Assembly: GCA_020847435.1 (NCBI GenBank)
Contig: JADLBX010000040.1
Coordinates: 1-64,000 of the forward strand
Length of the DNA: 64,000 bases
Reading direction: 5' to 3'
Source: Anaerolineales bacterium
GTDB lineage: Bacteria > Chloroflexota > Anaerolineae > Anaerolineales > Villigracilaceae
Within the stretch, counting starts at the first letter, position 1, and every line of letters begins with the position of its first letter. Shown piece after piece: positions 30,026 to 38,292 of this stretch. The translations under genes and the position numbers were made by a program. Below the pieces are notes generated by a model. It searched no databases. It was not told where the DNA came from and worked only from the letters and a program-made list of their open reading frames with translations.

Positions 30026-30229
30026 TTACCCCGCTAGAATTGTCTCGATTTCTTCTCTCGACATAAAATCGTTCTTTCGCCCTTCCTGAATGGCGTTTGC
30101 GACCCCGATATCTTCCAGCGCTTCCGCAACGATTGCCGAGAAAATGTCGCGTCGTTCCTCGAACAACTCGATCAGGGTTTGTTTCAACAAGACCTTGAAT
30201 TGTTTTTCATCAAGCGAAATTGTGGTCAT
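30026..30229 (-). CDS. Small RelB-like antitoxin
   Basis: 67 aa; EALEDIGVANAIQEGRKNDFMSREEIETILAG resembles antitoxins partnered with RelE toxins. Confidence 0.55.
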   Translation of the reverse strand: MTTISLDEKQFKVLLKQTLIELFEERRDIFSAIVAEALEDIGVANAIQEGRKNDFMSREEIETILAG

Positions 30230-30296
30230 TGGGCGCCTCGTTTCGAGGTTGATTATACCGCTCTTTGTAATTGCAAAAGATGTTCGATTGGTTAGA

Positions 30297-30426
30297 CGGC
30301 TTCACTATCCCCGCCGAGGAACCTGCACGACTCAATGGGCAAACGCGCCGTCGAGTACGCGCAAGATTACGCGTGGGAGAAGGTCGCTGGGCAGATTGTG
30401 GGGGTGTACGAGGGGTTGATTGGTTA
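30297..30426 (+). pseudogene. Decayed duplicate of the 3' end of the 26415 glycosyltransferase gene
   Basis: DGFTIPAEEP ... LHDSMGKRAVEYAQDYAWEKVAGQIVGVYEGLIG*; matches GT C-terminus GFTIPAEEP...LHDSMSKRAVEYAQDYAWEKVAEQIV with an internal deletion/frameshift. Confidence 0.9.
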
Positions 30427-30573
30427 ATTGCCGTTAATTGCTGTGGGTAGGTGTGGATTCTGCTTGGGAGCAGGAAAAACTCGAAGCGAGGAAAATGTCC
30501 AAATAACGCGGCGCGTAACCCAAGTAGGCTGCACGCTGTGTTAGGCGCACTCACTGAATGCAAGGCCGTAAAA

Positions 30574-30822
30574 TTATTTAGAGACTTGATCGTCTTCGGA
30601 CGCGTCGCCCATTTTTGGTTCTTGCTCTGTTAGACTGAATTTACTCTCATTCCAAGCTTTCCATGATTCTACTTTACTCTGGTTCCATGCCTTCAATTCT
30701 GCTACAACTCTTTGATATTCATCTCGGTAAATCTTCTTAATATCTGTCAGGCTTAAATCTGCAAGACCTGTAATTTTGTTTCTTGCGCCCATTCTTGCGT
30801 AACCCAATGCTCTTTTTGTCAT
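30574..30822 (-). CDS. Small protein of unknown function
   Basis: 82-aa ORF, AT-rich, no recognised motif. Confidence 0.35.
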   Translation of the reverse strand: MTKRALGYARMGARNKITGLADLSLTDIKKIYRDEYQRVVAELKAWNQSKVESWKAWNESKFSLTEQEPKMGDASEDDQVSK

Positions 30823-30887
30823 TTCTTACCTCATCTTTCGTCTTCATCTCGAAGCGGTCAGTTGCGCGTAGGATTTAATGACACCAT

Positions 30888-31257
30888 TTATCCCTTCACA
30901 TACGACAACTTCTCGGCGATCAGCCCGTCTTTCAACTTGAACACATCCACGCCGCGGACGTGACCGTCGCCCCAGGTGTACTTCCAGCGCATCACACAGC
31001 GGTTGCCCATGCCGAAGATTTCTTCGATCTCGATGTGCGCGTTCGGCGAGTCGCGGAAGAAATCGCTCCAAAACTGCGTCACGGCTGGCTTGCCTGAGAA
31101 TGTCGTCCCGTCGGGGGAGGGATGTGTGTTCTCGAAGACGGTGTCGTCGCTCGCCAACTGCATCATCTCTTGAACGTCGTGCCGGTTGAACGCGTCGTTG
31201 AATTCCATCACGATCCGCACCGAAGTTTCGATTTGCGACATGCGAATTGGGCTCATG
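30888..31257 (-). CDS. SnoaL/NTF2-like protein
   Basis: FNDAFNRHDVQEMMQLASDDTVFENTHPSPDGTTFSGKPAVTQFWSDFF; likely start 31257. Confidence 0.8.
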
Positions 31258-31400
31258 GGGGACCTTCCTATCTTTTTTTGCCGCGCTGTTCGTGTCGCGA
31301 GCACGGCGGCGCCGCTGACAAAGCGCACGGAGAAAGGGTTTCTGTGAGCTCTGTGTGGCTGAATATGCTTACTGCGACAAGAAATCCATTAACCTGGGTT

Positions 31401-31536
31401 CGGAATAAATCTATTCGGGACACGGATTACACGGGAGATACGGAAAAAACCATAAAAGTACGGAAAAATCCGTGAAGTCCGTGAAATCCGTGTACGAAGT
31501 TCCCTGATAAGCCTTATCCCGAATAGACGTTCTTAT
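31401..31536. repeat. Nested palindrome: outer GGAATAAATCTATTCGGGA/TCCCGAATAG...TTATTCC, inner CACGGAT.../...ATCCGTG
   Basis: Direct reading; core shared with 9339 and 34737 elements but with different ends. Confidence 0.75.
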
Positions 31537-32531
31537 TCCTGCGCGTTATCTTCTCTCAGCCAAATATCCTGCGTCGGATCATACCGCAATTGGTAATCGG
31601 TTTGCAAACGTTCGCTTCCCGCGATCAGGTTGTAGTTGAACTGCGTACCGCGCACGATCATTTCGTCCGATTTTCGGAAGATGATGCGCCGCGCTTTCTC
31701 GTCGCCTTCGGAGCCCCAGCCCGCCATCGAAAATTCGAAGCGCGGTTTGCCGCGAAACCGTCCATCGTTGCCCAGCGCCACCGACCAGACCTCCGATTTG
31801 CGCGTCAAGCCGAAGTATAGCCGTTTGCCCAACACGCGGTTGAAGACCGCCATGCCGAACGCGTCGATGTCCTCGAGTTGCGAGACGACCTCGCCGGTCT
31901 GCGAGTCGATTTGGTAGATGACGCCCAGTTCCCGGTCACGCGTCGAGCCGGCGATCGAAGCCGCGTATAAGCTCCGCGTGTCGCAATCGTATGCCAACCC
32001 GATGATGCCGAACGGATTCTCTGGCGGCATGGGCGCGGGGAAGGGCAGGGCGACGAACGCCTCCATGTCGCCTGTTTTCGTGTCCACTTTGAAGATCGTG
32101 TTCTGTTGTTCGGGCGGATTATCGTACAGGTTGACGCGCGGCGCAGGTGCGGCGTAGATGTTCCCCAATTCGTCGTTCACCGGCGTGCCGAGATAACCCG
32201 CGTCATCCCACGATGGATGCTGGTACACGTTGGTCGGCGTTTGCCCCAGTTGGGTGGGGCGGTCGTAGATGAACAAGCCTTTCAGCGTTTCGTTGGTGCT
32301 CATGATGGCGGTCGTGTCGTAGCCCATATCCAGCGCGAACTTTGGCGTTGCCTGGCAATACGTCACGCCGCCGAGACCCATCCCCGGCGCGAGTTTTTGT
32401 TCCGACGTGTTGATGGAATAAACCACGACGACGATGATGCCGGCGGCAAGCGCGGCAAGCAAACCCCATCCCAGCCAGCGATTGCGTTCGGCGCGAGCCT
32501 GTGCCGCCTTCTGTTTTTTCTTGTTTGCCAT
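31533..32531 (-). CDS. Membrane-anchored protein with beta-propeller-like extracellular domain, unknown function
   Basis: Start MANKKKQKAAQARAERNRWLGWGLLAALAAGIIVVVVYSIN; repeated DTKTGDMEAF / DSQTGEVVSQ elements. Confidence 0.6.
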   Translation of the reverse strand: MANKKKQKAAQARAERNRWLGWGLLAALAAGIIVVVVYSINTSEQKLAPGMGLGGVTYCQATPKFALDMGYDTTAIMSTNETLKGLFIYDRPTQLGQTPTNVYQHPSWDDAGYLGTPVNDELGNIYAAPAPRVNLYDNPPEQQNTIFKVDTKTGDMEAFVALPFPAPMPPENPFGIIGLAYDCDTRSLYAASIAGSTRDRELGVIYQIDSQTGEVVSQLEDIDAFGMAVFNRVLGKRLYFGLTRKSEVWSVALGNDGRFRGKPRFEFSMAGWGSEGDEKARRIIFRKSDEMIVRGTQFNYNLIAGSERLQTDYQLRYDPTQDIWLREDNAQE

Positions 32532-32647
32532 AAGTTTAGGTTGAAAGTGTTTCTTGCTTCGCCACCGAGTCCACAAAGCCTTTGAGAAGTTCTCTTTTTT
32601 TGCTGTCTCGCGCCGCTGTTCGCAAGATAAATCTTGCGGCGCTGAGA

Positions 32648-34405
32648 TTACGGAGCGATCGGCACGAACATGGGACCTGCGTAACACGGATATTCTATCG
32701 CTGTGTACACGCCTCGGTCGAGTATGGGTTTTGCCCAGCAATATTCCTGCCCTGGCGCTCCGCTGTTTTCGATCTGCGGCACGTACCATAAAACCAGTTC
32801 GGCATTCTCGATGGGTTCGTCGTTCAAGAACCGTTCGGGTCCCTGTTCGTAATTGTTATTGCAACATGGACCGATGGTGACCATATCCGAATCGCCTTCG
32901 TCGAGGTCGGGGTGATGGAGGGTGACGTAGACGAAGGCGTTGTCGGCGTGAGCGCCTGCGTCGAATTGACCGCGTCCCGGTTCGATGTAATAGCCCGCGC
33001 CGTTCGCATCGGCGAAGCGATATTGATAGCCTTCGGCGGTCGCGGCGGAGTCGGGTTGCAACTGCCACACCTCGGTGGACCAGGTTTCCCAGGCCGAGCC
33101 GGTCCACGAGGCGAAAGAATTTTCCCCGGCGAGCGCGAGGCGCAGAACGGGTCGGTAGGCGCCGTTGTCGCCGCAGCCGCGTCCCACATTCCCGGCGACC
33201 ACGCGGAAGCGTCCGTCGTTATAGAATTCGTAACGTTGAACGTAAAAATAACTGCAAGGTTGGGGCCACTGTTCGCCCCAGAATTCCTGTTCGAGGACGA
33301 AGCCCACGCTTTTGCCGTTCTCGGTCAAGTCTTTGATCGTGGGTCCTTGGAAGGCGACCACCGCCGCCTGACTGAACACGGGACAGCCGACCGCGTCGCT
33401 GTAACCGAAGGCTTGCGTGGCGGAGTAGTTCACGTGCCAGTCCACCAGTTTGGCGCTTTCGAGCAAGGAGCGATTTTTGTATTGCACATTCGAGATGCGC
33501 AATCCATCGGAACTGGTGAGGATGAAATCCATGTTCCAGTCGCCGCGCGCGAGCGGGGTATTTTTTTCGCAGTAGAGCTGACTGACGACATCGTCTTGGA
33601 GGCTTCGCTCAGTGACTGTCGGCGCGCCGGGGTCGCCGACTTTTGTCCAGCGGATGCCGACGAGCACGCCTTCGGTCAGGTCTACGATTGCCCAGAGCGC
33701 GTCTTCGCCGGTGACGAACGTTGGCGCGAGGCAGAGGTGCCGCGAGCGTTGACAGCGCGTGAGGTTGAGTGCGGTCTTGGTGTTTTCCATCCTCGCTTCT
33801 TCGCTGTCCGGCTTGTAGCCTAATGCGGCGGCGACTTCGGGCGATTCGGTTGCGATCTGCACTGCCAGGTCAACCAGATATGGTGGGACGTCCGGTTGGG
33901 TGTTGGGAAATTTTGTTACTGCGAGCAGGGTTTGGGCGTTGACGTCCACCATCCCGATCGTCGTCAAATTTTTGGCGTAGTTGTACATTTCCACGCGATA
34001 ACACTTGGATTGTTGGCACTGGGCGGTGGCTTGAGTGATGTCGCTTTCGCGGAAGGGATAGACGCCGAAGATTTCGTTGCGGAGGGGCGCGCCGGTCGCC
34101 GCGTCCCACAGGTCGCCTTGAAAGCGCGGATCGACCGCGGCGAGTTGCTGCGCTTGCGCGCGTTCCGCATCCAAGCCCAACATGAGTTGAATTGGAACCG
34201 GCTGTGCCAGAATATTTTGCACCAGCGTCGCTTGCGCTTGTAATGCGGGCAACGGATATTGTTCCGGGTTGAGGGTTGCGCGCGGTACGACCGCGCCCAC
34301 CGGCGTCGAGTCGGCGGCGGGCGTGTGGCTTTGTACTGAAGTGCAGGAAACCAGTAAAAGAACGATCGCACTCGTTGCAATAAATTTTCGAATCTTTTGA
34401 ATCAC
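32648..34405 (-). CDS. Lipoprotein/secreted copper-amine-oxidase-like protein (degenerate active site)
   Basis: GTG start at 34405 with upstream GGAG; lipobox VLLLVSCTS; WNMDFILTSSDGLRISNVQYKNRSLLESAKLVDWHVNY and HHPDLDEGDSD...LVLWYVPQ reminiscent of copper amine oxidases. Confidence 0.55.
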   Translation of the reverse strand: MIQKIRKFIATSAIVLLLVSCTSVQSHTPAADSTPVGAVVPRATLNPEQYPLPALQAQATLVQNILAQPVPIQLMLGLDAERAQAQQLAAVDPRFQGDLWDAATGAPLRNEIFGVYPFRESDITQATAQCQQSKCYRVEMYNYAKNLTTIGMVDVNAQTLLAVTKFPNTQPDVPPYLVDLAVQIATESPEVAAALGYKPDSEEARMENTKTALNLTRCQRSRHLCLAPTFVTGEDALWAIVDLTEGVLVGIRWTKVGDPGAPTVTERSLQDDVVSQLYCEKNTPLARGDWNMDFILTSSDGLRISNVQYKNRSLLESAKLVDWHVNYSATQAFGYSDAVGCPVFSQAAVVAFQGPTIKDLTENGKSVGFVLEQEFWGEQWPQPCSYFYVQRYEFYNDGRFRVVAGNVGRGCGDNGAYRPVLRLALAGENSFASWTGSAWETWSTEVWQLQPDSAATAEGYQYRFADANGAGYYIEPGRGQFDAGAHADNAFVYVTLHHPDLDEGDSDMVTIGPCCNNNYEQGPERFLNDEPIENAELVLWYVPQIENSGAPGQEYCWAKPILDRGVYTAIEYPCYAGPMFVPIAP

Positions 34406-34736
34406 GTTGAACTCCAAATGCTCGACTGACGTGTACGATTTAACGATTCCCCGGATTGATTTTGGGATCAAGTCGTACACATCGGAAGTATTTTACTATA
34501 ACGGGAAAAGCGTCGTTAACCGCCGCAATCACAAGCGAAGCGCAGATAGAACTCCCGCGCCGGGACCTGTTTTTTTCAAGGTCGCCTGGCAACCTGGGAA
34601 CTTTGGAACGCAAATTGCTCGAATGGGCGAATTTCACGAATTATCAAAAATTTATTATTCGCGCCATTTGAAGATTTGCGATATTCGCATTGAAAAATTC
34701 CGACTTTGAAAACCGTCCCTGTTCTGAAAAAAAACA

Positions 34737-34891
34737 CTAAGAGACTGTTTCTTAACTTCTTTATTTGGACGCGGACAACACGGATTTCGCTGATTTTCAC
34801 GGAAAAACCCTATAAAAAAATCCGCTCTTATCCGTGCGCTCCGTGAAACCCGTGTACAAAAGAGCGTTGCTTTGGACTTAAGAAACGCTCT
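34737..34891. mobile_element. MITE-like palindromic element, copy 2 (inverted relative to 9339..9492)
   Basis: Reverse complement matches 9339..9492 along its whole length, including CTCTTTTGTACACGG and TTAAGAAACAGTCTCT ends. Confidence 0.85.
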
Positions 34892-35515
34892 TTAAGTCTC
34901 TTCTTGGCGGGGTCGCCACGGCTCGCGCTCGTGGGTGAGCCAAACCAGTTCGGGATCGAGCGCGCGCACGAGCAGTTGACCTTCGGTGTGCGGCTCGTCG
35001 AGTTCGCCGAACCAAACCGCCACGTCGCCGCCGACAATGATTGGACGTCCGCCGGTCTTGATGACGACCATCTGCATCCCGTCGCTGTGACCCGACGCCG
35101 GGACGAGGCGGAGTCCGGGCAGTAGTTCAAACTCGCCTTCGACCGTCGCATACCGCACGCCGGGCGCGTCCACCCACGTGCGAATGGTGTAATCGTCCTT
35201 GCTGTGCGCGTCGTCGAGTTCCCGCCGCTGAACGTAGATCGGTTTGCTGGTGAAGAGGTGGTTGCCGCCGCAGTGATCGAAGTGCAGGTGCGTGTTGACG
35301 ACGATGTCAATGCTGGCGAGGTCGAAATCCTGCTCGTTCAGTGGATTGAGTTGCGGATCCATATCCGCTACCGCCGGGTGCAGTTCGGTCATGCCGGTGT
35401 CAACCAGTACGCGCGCGTCGGGATGGTCAATGAGGTGCACGTAGACCGGCATTCGTTCGCCCTCGGCGAGCAGGTCGGCGACGTGGATCGGCGTGACAGT
35501 GATTTCCTTTTTCAT
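34892..35515 (-). CDS. Metallo-beta-lactamase-fold hydrolase (quorum-quenching lactonase-like)
   Basis: NTHLHFDHCGGN, PASGHSDGMQMVVIKTGGRPIIVGGD. Confidence 0.88.
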   Translation of the reverse strand: MKKEITVTPIHVADLLAEGERMPVYVHLIDHPDARVLVDTGMTELHPAVADMDPQLNPLNEQDFDLASIDIVVNTHLHFDHCGGNHLFTSKPIYVQRRELDDAHSKDDYTIRTWVDAPGVRYATVEGEFELLPGLRLVPASGHSDGMQMVVIKTGGRPIIVGGDVAVWFGELDEPHTEGQLLVRALDPELVWLTHEREPWRPRQEET

Positions 35516-35539
35516 GATTCTTGTTTGTCCTCGATGCCT

Positions 35540-36136
35540 TCAATCCATGGGCAGAAAAATTCTCATCCCGTCGCGTTCGTCAACGACATACGCGGACGAA
35601 GGATAACGGAGGGCAACGCTCGTTATCCACAAATCGCCAATTGCCGCGCCCCCGTTGAGCGTTCCCAAAACCGCGAAAAGCCAGACGCTCGCAGCACCGG
35701 CTTGGATCAAAATCGCGCAACACGCCAGAGCGCTCAGGCTGACCAATGGAGCAAGCGCCATGACAATGTATTGATTGCGTTGAAAAGCGTAGCCAGGGGC
35801 GGTGGCGTAGACCATTAATCCTTTCCAGTTAATGCCGTATTTTGCTTGCGCGCCAAAAAATTGCATGGCAAGCCCATGCACAAGCTCGTGCACGATAATG
35901 GTTATGGCAAAACCAACAAGGAGAAGTAGACTCTGCTTTGGATCGTCAATAATATATTCAGGAGGTTTGCCGCTCAGTCGAATAATAAAATAAAACCCAA
36001 ACCAGAAAATACCAGCCAGAGGGATCGCCAATAAATTCATGGCAATGAGGCGGCTTTTCTTTTCGCTAATTTTCCAATAGAGCGCTTCTTTATAATTCGC
36101 GGGCAGTTTGCTCACAGGAGTTGTTGAATTAGACAT
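35540..36136 (-). CDS. DUF3267-type membrane zincin
   Basis: TM protein with HELVHGLAMQFFGAQAKYGINW; likely start 36136. Confidence 0.75.
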   Translation of the reverse strand: MSNSTTPVSKLPANYKEALYWKISEKKSRLIAMNLLAIPLAGIFWFGFYFIIRLSGKPPEYIIDDPKQSLLLLVGFAITIIVHELVHGLAMQFFGAQAKYGINWKGLMVYATAPGYAFQRNQYIVMALAPLVSLSALACCAILIQAGAASVWLFAVLGTLNGGAAIGDLWITSVALRYPSSAYVVDERDGMRIFLPMD

Positions 36137-36431
36137 GGACCGGAGCCCTTGTTGTAGAGTCTCTGGTTTCCAAATGTCCACCCGCCTCTGCTTGACTCAG
36201 CACATCGAGGATCGTCTTCACCAACTCCCGCGCCGCCGCCTCGCTCAACTCCACCGCCACGCGCGCCGAAGGTCCTTTCGATTCGTTCACGAAATCAATG
36301 TTCAACGCGTGTTCCATCGGCGCGTGGAAGGGATGGTCGTATGAAACGTTCGCCTGGTCGAGTGTGAACCATCCGCTTGCGCTTTTGCCGCTTCCGTCTA
36401 TTTTCACTTTTTCGACGATCATGGTGCACAT
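36129..36431 (-). CDS. Small conserved protein (DUF6295-like)
   Basis: MCTMIVEKVKIDGSGKSASGWFTLDQANVSYDHPFHAPMEHALNIDFVNE. Confidence 0.6.
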   Translation of the reverse strand: MCTMIVEKVKIDGSGKSASGWFTLDQANVSYDHPFHAPMEHALNIDFVNESKGPSARVAVELSEAAARELVKTILDVLSQAEAGGHLETRDSTTRAPVHV

Positions 36432-36456
36432 GGTATTTTCCTCTTCATTTTATATC

Positions 36457-36598
36457 CGGTGGTTGAGTAGGGACGGTGAAGTTCCGTCCCGTATCGAAAC
36501 CACCAGCGCCTAAAGCAACTTTCATAACAGGATTACTCTTGAACATCGGTGGTCTCGATACGTCCCGCGACAAGCATTGCGGGACTACTCGACCACCG
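36457..36598. repeat. Two-hairpin intergenic element, copy D
   Basis: CGGTGGTTGAGTAGGGACGGTGAAGTTCCGTCCCGTATCGAAACCACC...GGTGGTCTCGATACGTCCCGCG...GGGACTACTCGACCACCG. Confidence 0.92.
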
Positions 36599-36603
36599 TG
36601 AAT

Positions 36604-37359
36604 TTAAGATAAATATTTCTCACAAAATGCAAAGACCTTTTGCCAGCCATCCACGGCTTGCGCCGGACGATAAGCGGGACGGTGGTAATAGAAAAAACCG
36701 TGACCCGCGCCGTCGTAGCGATGAAATTCATATATCTTGTTGTGTTTCTTCAATTCAGCCTCATGCAAGTCCACTTGTTCGGGAGACGGACTTGTGTCGT
36801 CATTGCCGAACAACCCAAGCAGCGGACACGACAAATCTTTCGTCAAGTCGAGCGGCGAGACCGGAGTCAATTCGTCCAGCTGATCGGGAGACATGACCAC
36901 GCGCCCACCCCAGCAATCTATGGCGGCGTTAAACACCGAGGCGCGGCAGGCGGCGAGATAGGCGTGCCGTCCGCCGGAGCAGGTCCCGAAGATTCCGACT
37001 TTGCCGTTGACGATCGCGAGCGTGTTGATGAATTTTGCCGCGCCCGCGAGATCGCCCACCGCTGAATCGTCCGAGACGCCCCCCTCCGCCCTTACTTTTG
37101 CCGCCACATCTTCCGGCGTGCCATGCCCCGCGCGGAAATACAAGTTCGGCGAAATAGTCACAAAGCCGTGATGCGCGAACTTATACGTAGCCTCGCGATA
37201 CCACAAATCCCAGCCTGGCATGTGATGCGCCAACACCATCGCCGGGAACGGACCGTCTCCCAGCGGACGCGCAAAATACGCGTTGATCGGGTCCCCGTTC
37301 GCACCGGGCATCGTCACCGTTTCGGCGTGGATGCCTTCGTTCATGTCGGTCGTGTACAT
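36604..37359 (-). CDS. Dienelactone hydrolase family protein
   Basis: FGTCSGGRHAYLAA nucleophile elbow, GAGHGFFYYHRPAYRPAQAVDGWQKVFAF; start MYTTDMNEG at 37359. Confidence 0.85.
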   Translation of the reverse strand: MYTTDMNEGIHAETVTMPGANGDPINAYFARPLGDGPFPAMVLAHHMPGWDLWYREATYKFAHHGFVTISPNLYFRAGHGTPEDVAAKVRAEGGVSDDSAVGDLAGAAKFINTLAIVNGKVGIFGTCSGGRHAYLAACRASVFNAAIDCWGGRVVMSPDQLDELTPVSPLDLTKDLSCPLLGLFGNDDTSPSPEQVDLHEAELKKHNKIYEFHRYDGAGHGFFYYHRPAYRPAQAVDGWQKVFAFCEKYLS

Positions 37360-37392
37360 TGCCTGCTCCTTTCGGCGCTCGCGCGCGGCTGT

Positions 37393-37398
37393 TATAAT
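37393..37398 (+). promoter_or_regulatory. Extended -10 (TGTTATAAT) upstream of the pseudouridine synthase
   Basis: TG-n-TATAAT 38 bp before the start codon at 37436. Confidence 0.45.
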
Positions 37399-37435
37399 GG
37401 CGAAATTATATTCCAAAATACATTGGTTACTCCTC

Positions 37436-38179
37436 ATGTCTGAACGATTACAAAAAATCCTTGCCCAAGCGGGATACGGCTCACGCCGCGCCTGTGAAGA
37501 CTTTATCTCCGCCGGACGCGTCCGCGTCAATGGACAGATCGCCTCTCTCGGCGGGAAGGCTGACCCGCACGTGGACAGAATCACCGTGGATGGGAAGCCC
37601 ATCGCCGCGCCCGAGCGCTTAACCTACATCGCCTTGTACAAGCCGCGCAATGTATTATCCGCTGTTGAAAAAGAACGCGGCGACGACCGCCGGACCGTCC
37701 GCGATCTGGTGGACGCGCCCGGGCATTTGTATCCCGTCGGCAGGCTGGATTTTGAAAGCGAAGGTCTTGTGTTGATGACCAACGACGGCGACCTGACGAA
37801 TCGGCTCACGCATCCGCGTTACGGGCATGAAAAAGAATACCGCGTCCTGTTGGCGCGCCGTCCCGACGCGGAACAGGTCGAAGCGTGGAAGCGCGGCGTC
37901 ATCCTCGAAGACGGCTATAAAACCCAACCGGTCAACGTCCGCTTTGAATCTCCGCAGGGCAAGGGCGCGTGGATGCGCGTGGTGATGGGCGAGGGGCGGA
38001 AGCGCCAGATTCGCGAGACGTGCAAACAGTTGGGCTTGCCCGTCGTGCGTATCCTGCGCGTCCGCATCGGCGAATTGCGGCTGGGCAATCTCAAAGCCGG
38101 GCAATGGCGCGCGCTCACCCCGCATGAAGTGGACGACCTGAAGGGCAAACCCTCCCGCAAAACAACAAACCGGCGCTAA
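37436..38179 (+). CDS. rluB: 23S/16S rRNA pseudouridine synthase (RsuA/RluB family)
   Basis: S4 domain ERLQKILAQAGYGSRRACEDFI; PVGRLDFESEGLVLMTNDGDL; GRKRQIR; start corrected to 37436. Confidence 0.92.
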   Translation: MSERLQKILAQAGYGSRRACEDFISAGRVRVNGQIASLGGKADPHVDRITVDGKPIAAPERLTYIALYKPRNVLSAVEKERGDDRRTVRDLVDAPGHLYPVGRLDFESEGLVLMTNDGDLTNRLTHPRYGHEKEYRVLLARRPDAEQVEAWKRGVILEDGYKTQPVNVRFESPQGKGAWMRVVMGEGRKRQIRETCKQLGLPVVRILRVRIGELRLGNLKAGQWRALTPHEVDDLKGKPSRKTTNRR

Positions 38180-38198
38180 GCCGGTTTGGGTTTTTTAG
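38168..38198 (+). terminator. Terminator AAACCGGCGCTAAGCCGGTTTGGGTTTTTT
   Basis: GC-rich stem plus T-tract after the pseudouridine synthase. Confidence 0.85.
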
Positions 38199-38201
38199 CG
38201 C

Positions 38202-38287
38202 CGCAAAGTTCACTTTGCGATTTTTGCGGTTGTACTGCAAAGTTCACTTTGCAAAAGTCTCCGTGCCAAACGCAAGATAACTCTTGC
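38202..38287. repeat. Cluster of short perfect palindromes CGCAAAGTTCACTTTGCG (twice) and CGCAAGATAACTCTTGC
   Basis: Direct reading; same 16-18-mer at 40443..40460 and related CGCAAGATAAATCTTGCG at 32621..32638. Confidence 0.9.
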
Positions 38288-38292
38288 AATTC

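Noticed and set aside
30510-30552. attC-like inverted sites GCGCGTAACCC ... TGTTAGGCGC near small orphan ORFs (integron cassette site?)
   Set aside because: GTTAGGC fits the R-box consensus but the partner GCGTAAC deviates from RYYYAAC, spacing (about 35 bp) is too short, and no integrase or repeated site is seen
32912-33823. 303-aa ORF opposite the CAO-like gene
   Set aside because: Antisense shadow; the minus-strand frame has signal peptide, RBS and domain-like landmarks
34431-34481. Inverted repeat GTGTACGATTT...AAGTCGTACAC upstream of the CAO-like gene
   Set aside because: Real but isolated imperfect repeat; no basis to assign operator or element status
38202-38287. CRISPR-like repetition of CGCAAAGTTCACTTTGCG
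   Set aside because: Only two close copies with a short irregular spacer; fits the scattered palindrome class rather than a repeat-spacer array
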